Positions 1-7,282 of a stretch of DNA of 15,101 nucleotides are shown piece by piece. The DNA lies in the NCBI GenBank assembly GCA_002342175.1, contig DDPL01000085.1, positions 5,560-20,660 of the forward strand, written 5' to 3'. How positions within the stretch are numbered: the stretch's first letter is position 1; each line of letters starts with the position of its first letter. The notes under the pieces were generated by a model. The model was not told where the DNA came from. It ran no database searches and saw nothing but the letters and a program-made list of their open reading frames with translations. This DNA comes from Legionellales bacterium UBA2469. GTDB taxonomy: Bacteria; Pseudomonadota; Gammaproteobacteria; Legionellales; Legionellaceae. The translations under genes were made by a program, and so were the position numbers.

Positions 1-1
1 G

Positions 2-286
2 ATTATAGTGAAACCACCTGTATCAATAACATCCAGTGGTACAAAAAAAACAATTTTTGTAGTACAATTAGCTTCATTTCATTATCGAGAACAAGCTGAG
101 CGCCATAGAGCAAAGCTGCTCTTGAAAGGATTTGATGTAAAAATTAGCGAAGCTCGACAGGGAGATGCGCATTTATTTCGAGTCATGCTCGGACCTTATG
201 CCAATATGTCAGAAGCTCAGAAAGCAAAAGTTATTTTTCAAGCCAAGGAACATATTTCCGGAATGATACGTCAAATGGATGCTTAG
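2..286 (+). CDS. SPOR-domain protein, C-terminal part (5' end outside window)
   Basis: The visible part is almost entirely one SPOR domain, the roughly 75-residue fold that binds denuded glycan strands of septal peptidoglycan in FtsN, DedD and RlpA. The pattern is FVVQLASF at the first beta strand, then a helix rich in Q, A, E and R, then GFDVKI, then FRVMLGPYANMSEAQKAK, which is the usual order of a SPOR module. The reading frame is open to the left edge of the window. A GTG at position 8 could initiate, but SPOR proteins normally carry a membrane anchor and linker before this domain, so this is most likely the tail of a longer inner-membrane protein. It ends 30 nt before the P-type ATPase on the same strand. 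Which SPOR protein it is (FtsN-like or another) cannot be told from this fragment. Confidence 0.8.
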   Translation: MIVKPPVSITSSGTKKTIFVVQLASFHYREQAERHRAKLLLKGFDVKISEARQGDAHLFRVMLGPYANMSEAQKAKVIFQAKEHISGMIRQMDA

Positions 287-316
287 AAAAATAAGCTGAT
301 TTTTTGGATCGATGTG

Positions 317-2629
317 ATGCCCAATGTCGTTTATAATTTTAGCGTTCCAGATGTTTCTTGTGGTTCATGCCGGGAAACTATTCTTAACCATATCAAAAAA
401 CAACTCGAACAATGTCCAGAAATAAATTTCATATCTTATGATTTGCACCTTGGTCGTAAAAATTTACGAGTTGAAGTTGAAGTTGAAGTTGATGTAAATG
501 CAAACCTGAATGCAGAAGATATCGCTGAGTTTTTGGATATGGAATCTTGTGGCTTTGGTATTGAAGCTCAAGAAGAGCCTCAAAAAAGCCAAGTGAACTA
601 TTGGGGTTTAGGTTTTGGGTTAGGACTGGGCACGCTTCTCATGCTTGCATCTTCAGGCTTATTTGTTGTTCCCCTATTATTTTCAGTTCCTGCTTTATTT
701 TTTGGCAGTGCTATTTTGTCGGTGCTTGCATGGCCATTTGTTCAAAAAGCATGGAATCATCTCTTTTTATCCCTGAAATATGAAAAATACCAATATCTTT
801 TAAACATGGATTCATTATTTGTAATTACCGGATTTTTAGTGATTATCTCTACTTTGTTAAGTATATGGTTTCCGGTCTTTCCAATATTGTTGGAGGCTGG
901 ATTCATGATATTTGGCTTTCGGCATTTGGGTTGTATTGTCCAATCTTATTTAGATGAGCAAATGGCACCGACTCGGTCATTATTGGAATCATTTAAAAAT
1001 CAACGCTTTAAGGTTCGCGGCCAAGACGAACAAGAGTGTGGTAAATATTTAAAACCAGGAAAAATATTCTTAGCCAAAAAAGGGGATATTCTTCCTGTCA
1101 ATGGACTTATCACGGAGTACACGAATAATGCAACGTTACGGGATATTCTAAAAGCCGGCTCTTACCTACCCATCAATGACTGCCAAAAAGGACAACTAGT
1201 AGAGGCTGGAACGGAAGTGATGGAAGGCGACTTATGGATTGAGGTCACTCATGATCTTATGCATTCTCGTCTAGCACAGATTGATAATGCCTTGCAAGAT
1301 ATTCGAAGTCGACAAAAACCAGCAGAAATTTTATTGAAAGCTGAGCAATGGTTGCAATGGTTCATTCCAGGTTTGTTGTTGTTAGCATTAATCAGTGGAA
1401 TTTGGATTGGGCAAGTATTTGGGTTGGCCATGGCATTAAAATGCGTTGCAGCCATTTTGGTTTCAGCATGCCCCTGTACCTTGGGATTTATTGTGCCCAT
1501 GTCTTTGCAAATGAGCGCATATAAAGCACAACTTTATCAATTACATTTTCAAAATAGTGAAGCGATACAATTGGCGGCTGAATCAAACATTGTGGTGGTG
1601 GATTACAATGGCACCTTAACGGAAGGCAATTATCAAGTGAGTGACTTTAAAGCCATTCAGCAAAGTCCTGTAGATGTTATGCAATGTTATCGAATTATGG
1701 ATGCCTTGGAGTCTCGTTTATTGGTGGGTGTACGCCAATATCATCCGATTGGTCAAATGGTTAAAGCCAAAACAACGCAAATGCTAGAAAAACAACATCA
1801 TGCGCCTATGGATATCAAAGATTTTGAGGATTATGGGTTTGGGGCGAGAATAGTGACCCTCGAAGGAGAGTGGTGGTTTGGTAATCATAAGATTTTTGAA
1901 AAACAACCAAATCTTGTCAATCAAGAAGCAATTGAACGAGCTCCTCAACGTCTTTATCTATTACATCGACCATCAAACCAACAAAATGCGTTTTATTTAG
2001 GGCACCTCAATATTCAAGACCATTTGCGCCATAATGCGAAATGGTTTATCGAAGAATTGCGACAACAAGACAAAAAAATTCGTATTTGTACTGGGGCTGA
2101 CCAAATGACCGCGCAACGAATTTCTGAGGTATTGGGTGTCGATATGCAAGATATTCGCGCAGAACAACGACCTGAGGATAAAGCCAATTTTATTCAAGAA
2201 TTAAGGCAAAAACATCCTGATGAAGTGATTGCCATGATTGGAGATGGAGCGAATGATTGTGAAGCATTGGTTGCTAGTGATATTAAGATTTGGCTTAAAA
2301 ACAAACATCACTCCCAAGAATTTGAGGATTTTATGCAAAGTTGTGCCAATATTGTGGTTACATCCTGTGATTTATTAGGCATTTGCCAAGGATTCGAAAT
2401 CGCAAATCAAGCCTTTTGGGCGATTGAACAAAATCTATGGATTAGTTTTTCCTACAATTTATTGATGTTATCCTTAGCTTGTGGCGCTCTTTTAGCATTT
2501 GGGTTTGCAATGCATCCTGCCATAGGTGCTTGTATGATGATTATTCAATCGGTATGTTTGGTTTGGAATAATTATCGTATTTCACAGTTGCCACTTGAAA
2601 ATCTCAGTACTCTTACTGCCAACTGTTGA
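317..2629 (+). CDS. Divergent P1B-type heavy-metal (copper-like) ATPase with altered catalytic motifs
   Basis: An integral membrane P1B metal pump by architecture. Numbered from the ATG at 317, it has an N-terminal HMA metal-binding domain with CGSC (C15, C18), eight hydrophobic segments (four before the actuator domain, two around the metal site, two at the C-terminus), CPC at 385-387 (SACPCTLG), HP at 476-477 in the nucleotide domain, and GDGAND at 642-647. Two signature motifs deviate. The phosphorylation motif reads DYNGTLT (D429 kept) instead of DKTGTLT. In the actuator domain the TGES loop appears as AGSY (280-283), losing the glutamate used in dephosphorylation. The family assignment is firm, but transport activity and metal are not; the CPC would fit Cu(I). 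I chose the ATG at 317 over the GTG at 314 because a weak GGAT lies 7 nt upstream of it. The 3' end overlaps convergent folB. Length (770 aa) is normal for the family, and the long intact frame argues against a simple pseudogene. Confidence 0.85.
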   Translation: MPNVVYNFSVPDVSCGSCRETILNHIKKQLEQCPEINFISYDLHLGRKNLRVEVEVEVDVNANLNAEDIAEFLDMESCGFGIEAQEEPQKSQVNYWGLGFGLGLGTLLMLASSGLFVVPLLFSVPALFFGSAILSVLAWPFVQKAWNHLFLSLKYEKYQYLLNMDSLFVITGFLVIISTLLSIWFPVFPILLEAGFMIFGFRHLGCIVQSYLDEQMAPTRSLLESFKNQRFKVRGQDEQECGKYLKPGKIFLAKKGDILPVNGLITEYTNNATLRDILKAGSYLPINDCQKGQLVEAGTEVMEGDLWIEVTHDLMHSRLAQIDNALQDIRSRQKPAEILLKAEQWLQWFIPGLLLLALISGIWIGQVFGLAMALKCVAAILVSACPCTLGFIVPMSLQMSAYKAQLYQLHFQNSEAIQLAAESNIVVVDYNGTLTEGNYQVSDFKAIQQSPVDVMQCYRIMDALESRLLVGVRQYHPIGQMVKAKTTQMLEKQHHAPMDIKDFEDYGFGARIVTLEGEWWFGNHKIFEKQPNLVNQEAIERAPQRLYLLHRPSNQQNAFYLGHLNIQDHLRHNAKWFIEELRQQDKKIRICTGADQMTAQRISEVLGVDMQDIRAEQRPEDKANFIQELRQKHPDEVIAMIGDGANDCEALVASDIKIWLKNKHHSQEFEDFMQSCANIVVTSCDLLGICQGFEIANQAFWAIEQNLWISFSYNLLMLSLACGALLAFGFAMHPAIGACMMIIQSVCLVWNNYRISQLPLENLSTLTANC
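470..492 (+). repeat. Tandem hexamer, nearly four GTTGAA units, inside the ATPase HMA domain
   Basis: Three perfect GTTGAA units are followed by GTTGA(T). They encode a run of alternating Val-Glu (VEVEVEVDV) in the HMA domain. The unit is six bases, so gain or loss of copies would keep the frame and change only the length of the strand or loop. Confidence 0.8.
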
Positions 2630-2973
2630 CACTTTTGAATCACATGATATTTTTTTACAATCACTTCAACGGCAATCATTGAATAGTTTTGTAATAACCA
2701 TGAGGCTGTATCTTCAGCAACTGTTTCAATCAAATTAATGGGGTTGTTTTGATAGATTTTACGAATATTTTTTGATATTTCAGCATAGTCGAGTGTGAAT
2801 TTTAAGTTATCTTGGCGTTCCAGCTGAGGAATGTAGCATTTGATATCTAGTTTTAAGGTTTGAATGATGCTCTTTTCCCAGGGATGTATACCAATTGTCA
2901 TCGGAATATCTAAGTCAAGAATGTGGATGTAATCATATAGATAGAGTTCTGTTGACATTGAATTAAGGATCAT
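2572..2973 (-). CDS. folB: Dihydroneopterin aldolase
   Basis: FolB cleaves 7,8-dihydroneopterin to 6-hydroxymethyl-dihydropterin and glycolaldehyde in cytosolic tetrahydrofolate synthesis. The family pattern is clear: MTIGIHPWEK near the start (E33), TLDYAEI (Y63), LIETVAED (E83, the pterin-binding glutamate region), and a C-terminal strand. K108 aligns with the lysine of the usual SKPGA motif, but the following residues are Y and H in place of P and G, which is divergent. Length is 133 aa from the ATG at 2973, or 128 aa from an ATG at 2958. The shorter form fits the normal FolB N-terminus better, and neither start has a clear Shine-Dalgarno. The gene is a lone minus-strand unit between plus-strand genes, and its last 58 bp overlap the end of the ATPase gene. 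FolX or another pterin tunnelling-fold enzyme is possible but less likely. Confidence 0.8.
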   Translation of the reverse strand: MILNSMSTELYLYDYIHILDLDIPMTIGIHPWEKSIIQTLKLDIKCYIPQLERQDNLKFTLDYAEISKNIRKIYQNNPINLIETVAEDTASWLLQNYSMIAVEVIVKKYHVIQKCQQLAVRVLRFSSGNCEIR

Positions 2974-3019
2974 GAAAAGGTTGATTTGTAAGCATTTTCA
3001 ATAATTATGTCGTGAAAAG

Positions 3020-3032
3020 CAAGTTGAACTTG
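3020..3032. promoter_or_regulatory. Perfect 13-bp inverted repeat, possible operator
   Basis: CAAGTT-G-AACTTG is a perfect 6-bp inverted repeat with a one-base centre. It lies in the gap between divergent folB and the MscS-type gene and its right arm overlaps the candidate -35 box of the latter. The arrangement suggests a repressor site. A 13-bp palindrome can also occur by chance in AT-rich DNA. Confidence 0.3.
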
Positions 3033-3059
3033 TCAGTTTGGGTGTTTTGGGGCTAATAT
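3030..3059 (+). promoter_or_regulatory. Candidate sigma-70 promoter for the MscS-type channel and hemE
   Basis: A -35-like TTGTCA (3030-3035) is separated by 18 nt from a -10-like TAATAT (3054-3059), about 60 nt before the ATG at 3121. It is the best match in the 147-nt gap between divergent folB and this gene. No equally good promoter was seen for folB on the other strand. Confidence 0.4.
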
Positions 3060-3120
3060 AAATTGTAGAGGTATATGATTATTTGAAGAAAAATCGTACG
3101 CATTTTCAAGGATAGTTAAA

Positions 3121-5472
3121 ATGTTGAAATGGATGAGATACGGAATCTTAAGCGTTTTTATAGGATTTTTATCTTACTCGTCATATGCACAAATTGCTAA
3201 GAATGGCAATGAGTCCATTATTTCTGTGCAAAGCCAAGAAGATTATTCCAAATCGGCCAGTGCTCTAGGGTTCGGTCAAAAATTTGTCATCACCGACGAC
3301 TTATGGAATTTAGATGATAATATCAGTAAATTCAAAAAAAATTTAGAAGAGCAAAATATCCATTCTAATTCAGAATTATTTCAAATGGGTACATATTTGG
3401 AAAAACAATCCCATGCCCTTGAGCAGTGTGTGAATTTAGAAAATATACAGCTGCAATATTTGCAGGATAGTTTGTCGTATATGAAAAATTTAAAAAATGA
3501 TAAACAACTTAAAAATCAATATGAAAAACTATTGAAAACTTATCAAATTCATTATGAAAAAAAATCTTTTTGCGCATTGTTGCAATTTCGATTGCATAGG
3601 ATGCAAATGGATTTAAACAATCAACTGTTTAGTAATACGATAGAGTTTTTTAAGTACCAAACGTCTTTTTTCCCAGCTGTGATTTACCGTATTACAGCAC
3701 AGCATGATTGGGGCTTTGTTAAAAATTCTTTAGGATTGTTTTCTAATTTTGGTTTTTATGTGCCTAACCAGTTATGGTTAGCATGTTTATTTATTATCTT
3801 TTTTTTGAGCTTACACTATATTTATAATTTCATTCGACACCTGTTTAGAAATTATTTCAAATTCAAAATGAATTATGAATTTGATTTTAAAATTGAACAT
3901 CTGGAGTATCGCTTTGTATATTTCTTGTTAATTAACCCATTTGTCTATGCGTTGATTCGTAATGGGTTTACTCATACCGTCAATGTACTCGATAGAATTT
4001 TAAGTTTGAATGTCTTTAATTTACTATTTTTAGTTAACTTTCTTTATATCCTTTTCATGTTAAAAGTCGAGATGGATAGGAAAGCATTTGGAAAACTATT
4101 GTTAATTGTTGCTAATCTATTTCTGGTCATTTATTTGTTAATGAATACAAACTATAAAGTTTTGTATAATCAGATGGATATTGCGTTAACCTCGAGTTAT
4201 TATTTACTATTTATAGCGATACAAATTTTTGTTGTACTTATTTTTAGTTGGATTTTCTATCCTTTTTCAAAACATGTTCATCATTATTTAATGCCCATAA
4301 TTCGTCCTGTAATTGTATTGATATTAGTTTGTAATGGATTGATAGGGCTTATGGGCTATATTAATTTTTCAATTACTTTTAATGTCAATCTGATTTTAAC
4401 CATAATTTTTTTGATGTGGACTTATATTTTCTACCAAATTTGGAACTATATTTTTGATATTATGGTGGATGATAGCCATAAGATTGGTCGAAAAGTGTTG
4501 AAATGGACAAATGTGAAATCAGGACAACCGATTATTGAATTAACTATTATTAAATATTTGGTGCTTTTGGGTGTTTATGGGCGTACTTTTTTTGCAATAG
4601 CCGGGTTATGGTTTTTAAGTCCTACCGCATATGAAAACATTCAAGAGTTATTATGGAGTACTCACATGCTGTTTGGTATTCCTATTGTTGCGATGCAACT
4701 ACTTGAAGCCATTATGGTTTTTATCGTGATGATATTTTTATCCAGAATTTCCTCAAAGGTATTGGCTTATCGAATTTTTCAGGTAGAAGATGACGTTGAA
4801 AAATTTGAACGTGTGATGTTTATTGCAGGCGCTATGTTCTCAACATTTTGTTCTCTAAGTATCGCAGGCGTCAATTTAGCCAATTTTGCGATTGTGATGG
4901 GGGGATTAACCGTTGGTATCGGTATTGGATTAAAAAATCTATTAAATAATTTTATTTCAGGATTGTTATTGATGGTCTATCACCCCATTTCGGTGGGAGA
5001 TTATGTATCTGTAGGAAATATGAAAGGCTATGTGAAAAAAATCCGTTTAATGGGCAGTCAAATTGAAACCAACGATCGGTCAACGGTTATGGTGCCTAAT
5101 AATGTGATTTTAAGTTCAATTATTGAGAATTATACTTATAACAAAAATTTCATTCATAATGTGCATTTTAAGTTTTCATTTATGAGCTTATATGATTATG
5201 AACCAGCAAAAAAAATAATCATGGATGAGTTATCACATCATAAAGAAATTTTAACGGATGAATTGCATAAACCGATTATTTTATTTACGCCACGTAACGA
5301 ATCAAATATTGCGTTTGATGTGGAGGTCATTTGTACGCCAAAGAATTTACATGTTCGTGATCAAGTTATCAGCGATTTGAATTTACGAATTCTCAATGCG
5401 TTTATTAATGCTAAATTGCACGTGGCATTGGGACAAACACCATTTGATAAGCCTGAGCAATCGACATCTTAA
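3121..5472 (+). CDS. Large MscS-family mechanosensitive ion channel (MscK/MscM-like)
   Basis: An inner-membrane channel expected to open under membrane tension and protect against hypo-osmotic shock. The N-terminus has a Sec signal peptide (basic start, hydrophobic core, cleavage probably after SSYA near residue 24). Residues about 25-205 form a charged, helical, probably coiled-coil periplasmic domain. About eleven hydrophobic segments follow between roughly 213 and 625. The last is the pore helix, glycine-rich GGLTVGIGIG from G594. The MscS beta domain follows directly (HPISVGDYV, then MVPNNVILSS), and a C-terminal alpha/beta domain completes the protein. The 783-aa length lies between small MscS (about 290 aa) and MscK (about 1120 aa). 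AAGGA sits 8 nt before the ATG. hemE starts only 14 nt downstream, so the two are probably cotranscribed. The gating stimulus and ion preference cannot be read from sequence. Confidence 0.88.
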   Translation: MLKWMRYGILSVFIGFLSYSSYAQIAKNGNESIISVQSQEDYSKSASALGFGQKFVITDDLWNLDDNISKFKKNLEEQNIHSNSELFQMGTYLEKQSHALEQCVNLENIQLQYLQDSLSYMKNLKNDKQLKNQYEKLLKTYQIHYEKKSFCALLQFRLHRMQMDLNNQLFSNTIEFFKYQTSFFPAVIYRITAQHDWGFVKNSLGLFSNFGFYVPNQLWLACLFIIFFLSLHYIYNFIRHLFRNYFKFKMNYEFDFKIEHLEYRFVYFLLINPFVYALIRNGFTHTVNVLDRILSLNVFNLLFLVNFLYILFMLKVEMDRKAFGKLLLIVANLFLVIYLLMNTNYKVLYNQMDIALTSSYYLLFIAIQIFVVLIFSWIFYPFSKHVHHYLMPIIRPVIVLILVCNGLIGLMGYINFSITFNVNLILTIIFLMWTYIFYQIWNYIFDIMVDDSHKIGRKVLKWTNVKSGQPIIELTIIKYLVLLGVYGRTFFAIAGLWFLSPTAYENIQELLWSTHMLFGIPIVAMQLLEAIMVFIVMIFLSRISSKVLAYRIFQVEDDVEKFERVMFIAGAMFSTFCSLSIAGVNLANFAIVMGGLTVGIGIGLKNLLNNFISGLLLMVYHPISVGDYVSVGNMKGYVKKIRLMGSQIETNDRSTVMVPNNVILSSIIENYTYNKNFIHNVHFKFSFMSLYDYEPAKKIIMDELSHHKEILTDELHKPIILFTPRNESNIAFDVEVICTPKNLHVRDQVISDLNLRILNAFINAKLHVALGQTPFDKPEQSTS

Positions 5473-5486
5473 AAGAATGATGTATC

Positions 5487-6569
5487 ATGAACGTTTTATT
5501 GAAAAACGAAGGTATTACGGTGGAAAATTCATTATTTATTCGAGCCTTAAATCGTCAGACACATGACCGCACCCCTGTATGGTTAATGCGACAAGCCGGA
5601 CGCTATTTACCAGAGTATCGAGAAATTCGACAAAAAGTTAAAGATTTTTGGGAATTATGCCAAACACCAGAATTGGCTTGCGAAGTGACTTTACAACCAT
5701 TAAGACGATATGCTTTAGATGCGGCAATTGTATTTTCCGATATTTTAACCATTCCACATGCCATGGGTTTTTCATTGGCGTTTCAAGAAAAAAAAGGCCC
5801 AGTGTTTGAAAAAGTATTCAATCATGAAAATGCTTTAAAAGATATTCAGGTAGATAATATTCACGAGCGTTTATCATATGTATATAATACGGTTGCCATG
5901 GTTAGAAAAAACATGCCACAGGATATCCCTTTGATTGGTTTTGCCGGGAGCCCCTGGACTTTAGCGTGTTATATGATTGAAGGCCAAAGTTCACGTGAAT
6001 TTGATAAAGTATTTGCCATGATGTATCGCCATCCCCAGCTTTTGAATGGTTTATTATCATCATTGGCGAAGGTCATCAGCGAGTACTTGATTCGCCAAGC
6101 GCAAGCAGGTGCACAAGCGTTAATGATTTTTGATACCTGGGGAGGATTGCTTCCAGCCGATTCGATTGCCCCATTTAATTTGATACATACCGAACAAATT
6201 ATTCAAAATGTTCGTGCAGCATGCCCGAATACACCAGTTATTATGTTTAGCAAAGGATGTGGTTTTTGGTTGCCTCAAATGTCACATTTAGGATGTCAGG
6301 CACTTGGCGTTGATTGGACCGTTGATTTATCGATTGCGCGTCACATGGTAGATGATAGGGTTTGTTTACAAGGCAATTTGCATCCAAAAGTACTTCTTCA
6401 ATCACATGATGTGATTCGAAAAGAGGTTCAGCAAGTTATTGCCGGGTATGGCCATGGATGGGGGCATGTTTTTAATTTAGGACATGGGATTACGCCAGAT
6501 GTTCCTCCTGATGCAGTAAAGGTTCTGATTGATGCAGTCTATGAGTTTTCGCGTCCTTATAAAAAATAA
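5487..6569 (+). CDS. hemE: Uroporphyrinogen decarboxylase
   Basis: A cytosolic enzyme that removes four carboxyl groups from uroporphyrinogen III to give coproporphyrinogen III, the branch step towards heme. Hallmarks are present in order: PVWLMRQAGRYLPEYRE with R35 and R39, which bind substrate carboxylates; FSDIL with the essential aspartate D85; GFAGSPWTLACYMIEG; FDTWGG; and NLGHGI with H333 near the C-terminus. Length of 360 aa is standard. The start has no strong Shine-Dalgarno, and the N-terminus is a few residues longer than the E. coli protein, so a slightly later start cannot be excluded. It follows the channel gene after 14 nt, suggesting readthrough expression. No terminator hairpin was seen before the grpE promoter downstream. 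Confidence 0.97.
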   Translation: MNVLLKNEGITVENSLFIRALNRQTHDRTPVWLMRQAGRYLPEYREIRQKVKDFWELCQTPELACEVTLQPLRRYALDAAIVFSDILTIPHAMGFSLAFQEKKGPVFEKVFNHENALKDIQVDNIHERLSYVYNTVAMVRKNMPQDIPLIGFAGSPWTLACYMIEGQSSREFDKVFAMMYRHPQLLNGLLSSLAKVISEYLIRQAQAGAQALMIFDTWGGLLPADSIAPFNLIHTEQIIQNVRAACPNTPVIMFSKGCGFWLPQMSHLGCQALGVDWTVDLSIARHMVDDRVCLQGNLHPKVLLQSHDVIRKEVQQVIAGYGHGWGHVFNLGHGITPDVPPDAVKVLIDAVYEFSRPYKK

Positions 6570-6581
6570 AATATATCAACC

Positions 6582-6609
6582 CTTGAATTTTACTGACCCA
6601 TCCCCATTT
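6582..6609 (+). promoter_or_regulatory. Sigma-32 (heat-shock) type promoter for grpE
   Basis: CTTGAA (6582-6587), a 14-nt spacer and CCCCATTT (6602-6609) match the gammaproteobacterial RpoH consensus (CTTGAA, 13-17 nt, CCCCATnT) almost exactly. The site lies 28 nt before the grpE ATG. It is the same design, with the same spacer length, as the site before dnaK. Confidence 0.85.
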
Positions 6610-6637
6610 ATGACGCATGGGCTAGAGGAGTTTTTTT

Positions 6638-7210
6638 ATGACTAAAGAAAATACAAAAGATTGGCAAGCCATCCGTGAAGAGGGTGAAGAAGAAATACTA
6701 GAAAATGAGAACGAAGAGGAAAAGTCTGCTTTGGAACATGCTTCCTATTCGGAATTAGAAGAAAAATTAACATTGGCCGAACAAAAAGCGCATGAGAACT
6801 GGGAAAAATCGGTTCGAGCCATGGCTGAATTGGAAAATATTCGTCGTCGTGCAGAGCGTGATGTTGAACATGCCCATAAATATGGTGTCGAACGTTTAGT
6901 TAAAGAGATGATTCCTGTTTTAGATAGCATGGAACAAGCGCTACAAGCAGCTGAACAATTACAAGATAAAGCCATGATTGAAGGCATTGAACTGACACAT
7001 AAACTCATGCTTGCGGCATTAAGTAAATTTGACGTGAAACCCATCGATGCACTAGGGCAGCCTTTTAATCCGAACTGTCATGAAGCCATGACTATGATTG
7101 AAAGTCCTGATGCACCCGCGAATACCGTGTTGAATGTTTTTCAACAAGGCTATTATTTAGGCGAGCGTGTGGTTAGACCTGCGCGAGTTGTGGTTTCAAA
7201 AGCAAAATAA
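6638..7210 (+). CDS. grpE: Nucleotide exchange factor GrpE
   Basis: GrpE is the cytosolic co-chaperone that drives ADP release from DnaK, resetting the chaperone cycle; the dimer also acts as a thermosensor in E. coli. The first 45 residues or so are acidic and low-complexity. A long heptad-like helix follows (EKLTLAEQKAHENWEKS, then RAMAELENIRRRAERDVEHA). The beta-domain signature FNPNCHEAM and the end GYYLGERVVRPARVVVSK are typical. Length of 190 aa is normal. AGGAG lies 7 nt before the ATG. Expression is expected from the RpoH-type promoter just upstream. dnaK follows 72 nt downstream with its own heat-shock promoter, so the two can be transcribed independently as well as by readthrough. 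Confidence 0.97.
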   Translation: MTKENTKDWQAIREEGEEEILENENEEEKSALEHASYSELEEKLTLAEQKAHENWEKSVRAMAELENIRRRAERDVEHAHKYGVERLVKEMIPVLDSMEQALQAAEQLQDKAMIEGIELTHKLMLAALSKFDVKPIDALGQPFNPNCHEAMTMIESPDAPANTVLNVFQQGYYLGERVVRPARVVVSKAK

Positions 7211-7216
7211 ATGCAG

Positions 7217-7250
7217 TGGGGAGCCCTTGAAAATTAAAAAGAGGCCCCCA
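7217..7250 (+). other. Hairpin overlapping the dnaK heat-shock promoter
   Basis: TGGGG-(A)-GCC (7217-7225) can pair with GGC-CCCC-A (7243-7250): eight base pairs with one bulged A and a 17-nt AT-rich loop. The loop contains most of the -35 box and the 3' arm is the -10 CCCC run. No T-run follows, so it is not a standard terminator. In RNA that reads through from grpE it could fold and act in processing or stability. Confidence 0.45.
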
Positions 7251-7253
7251 TAT
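7226..7253 (+). promoter_or_regulatory. Sigma-32 (heat-shock) type promoter for dnaK-dnaJ
   Basis: CTTGAAA (7226-7232) and CCCCATAT (7246-7253) are separated by 14 nt counted from CTTGAA, an excellent RpoH match. The predicted start is some 20 nt before the dnaK ATG. dnaJ overlaps dnaK and should be served by the same promoter. Confidence 0.85.
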
Positions 7254-7282
7254 AAAAAATTATCGAAACATTGGAGTGAATT

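Noticed and set aside
6603..6621. CCCAT/ATGGG hairpin before grpE, considered as a leader RNA thermometer
   Set aside because: The predicted transcript starts near 6616, so the 5' arm would not be in the heat-shock mRNA; it does not pair with the Shine-Dalgarno.
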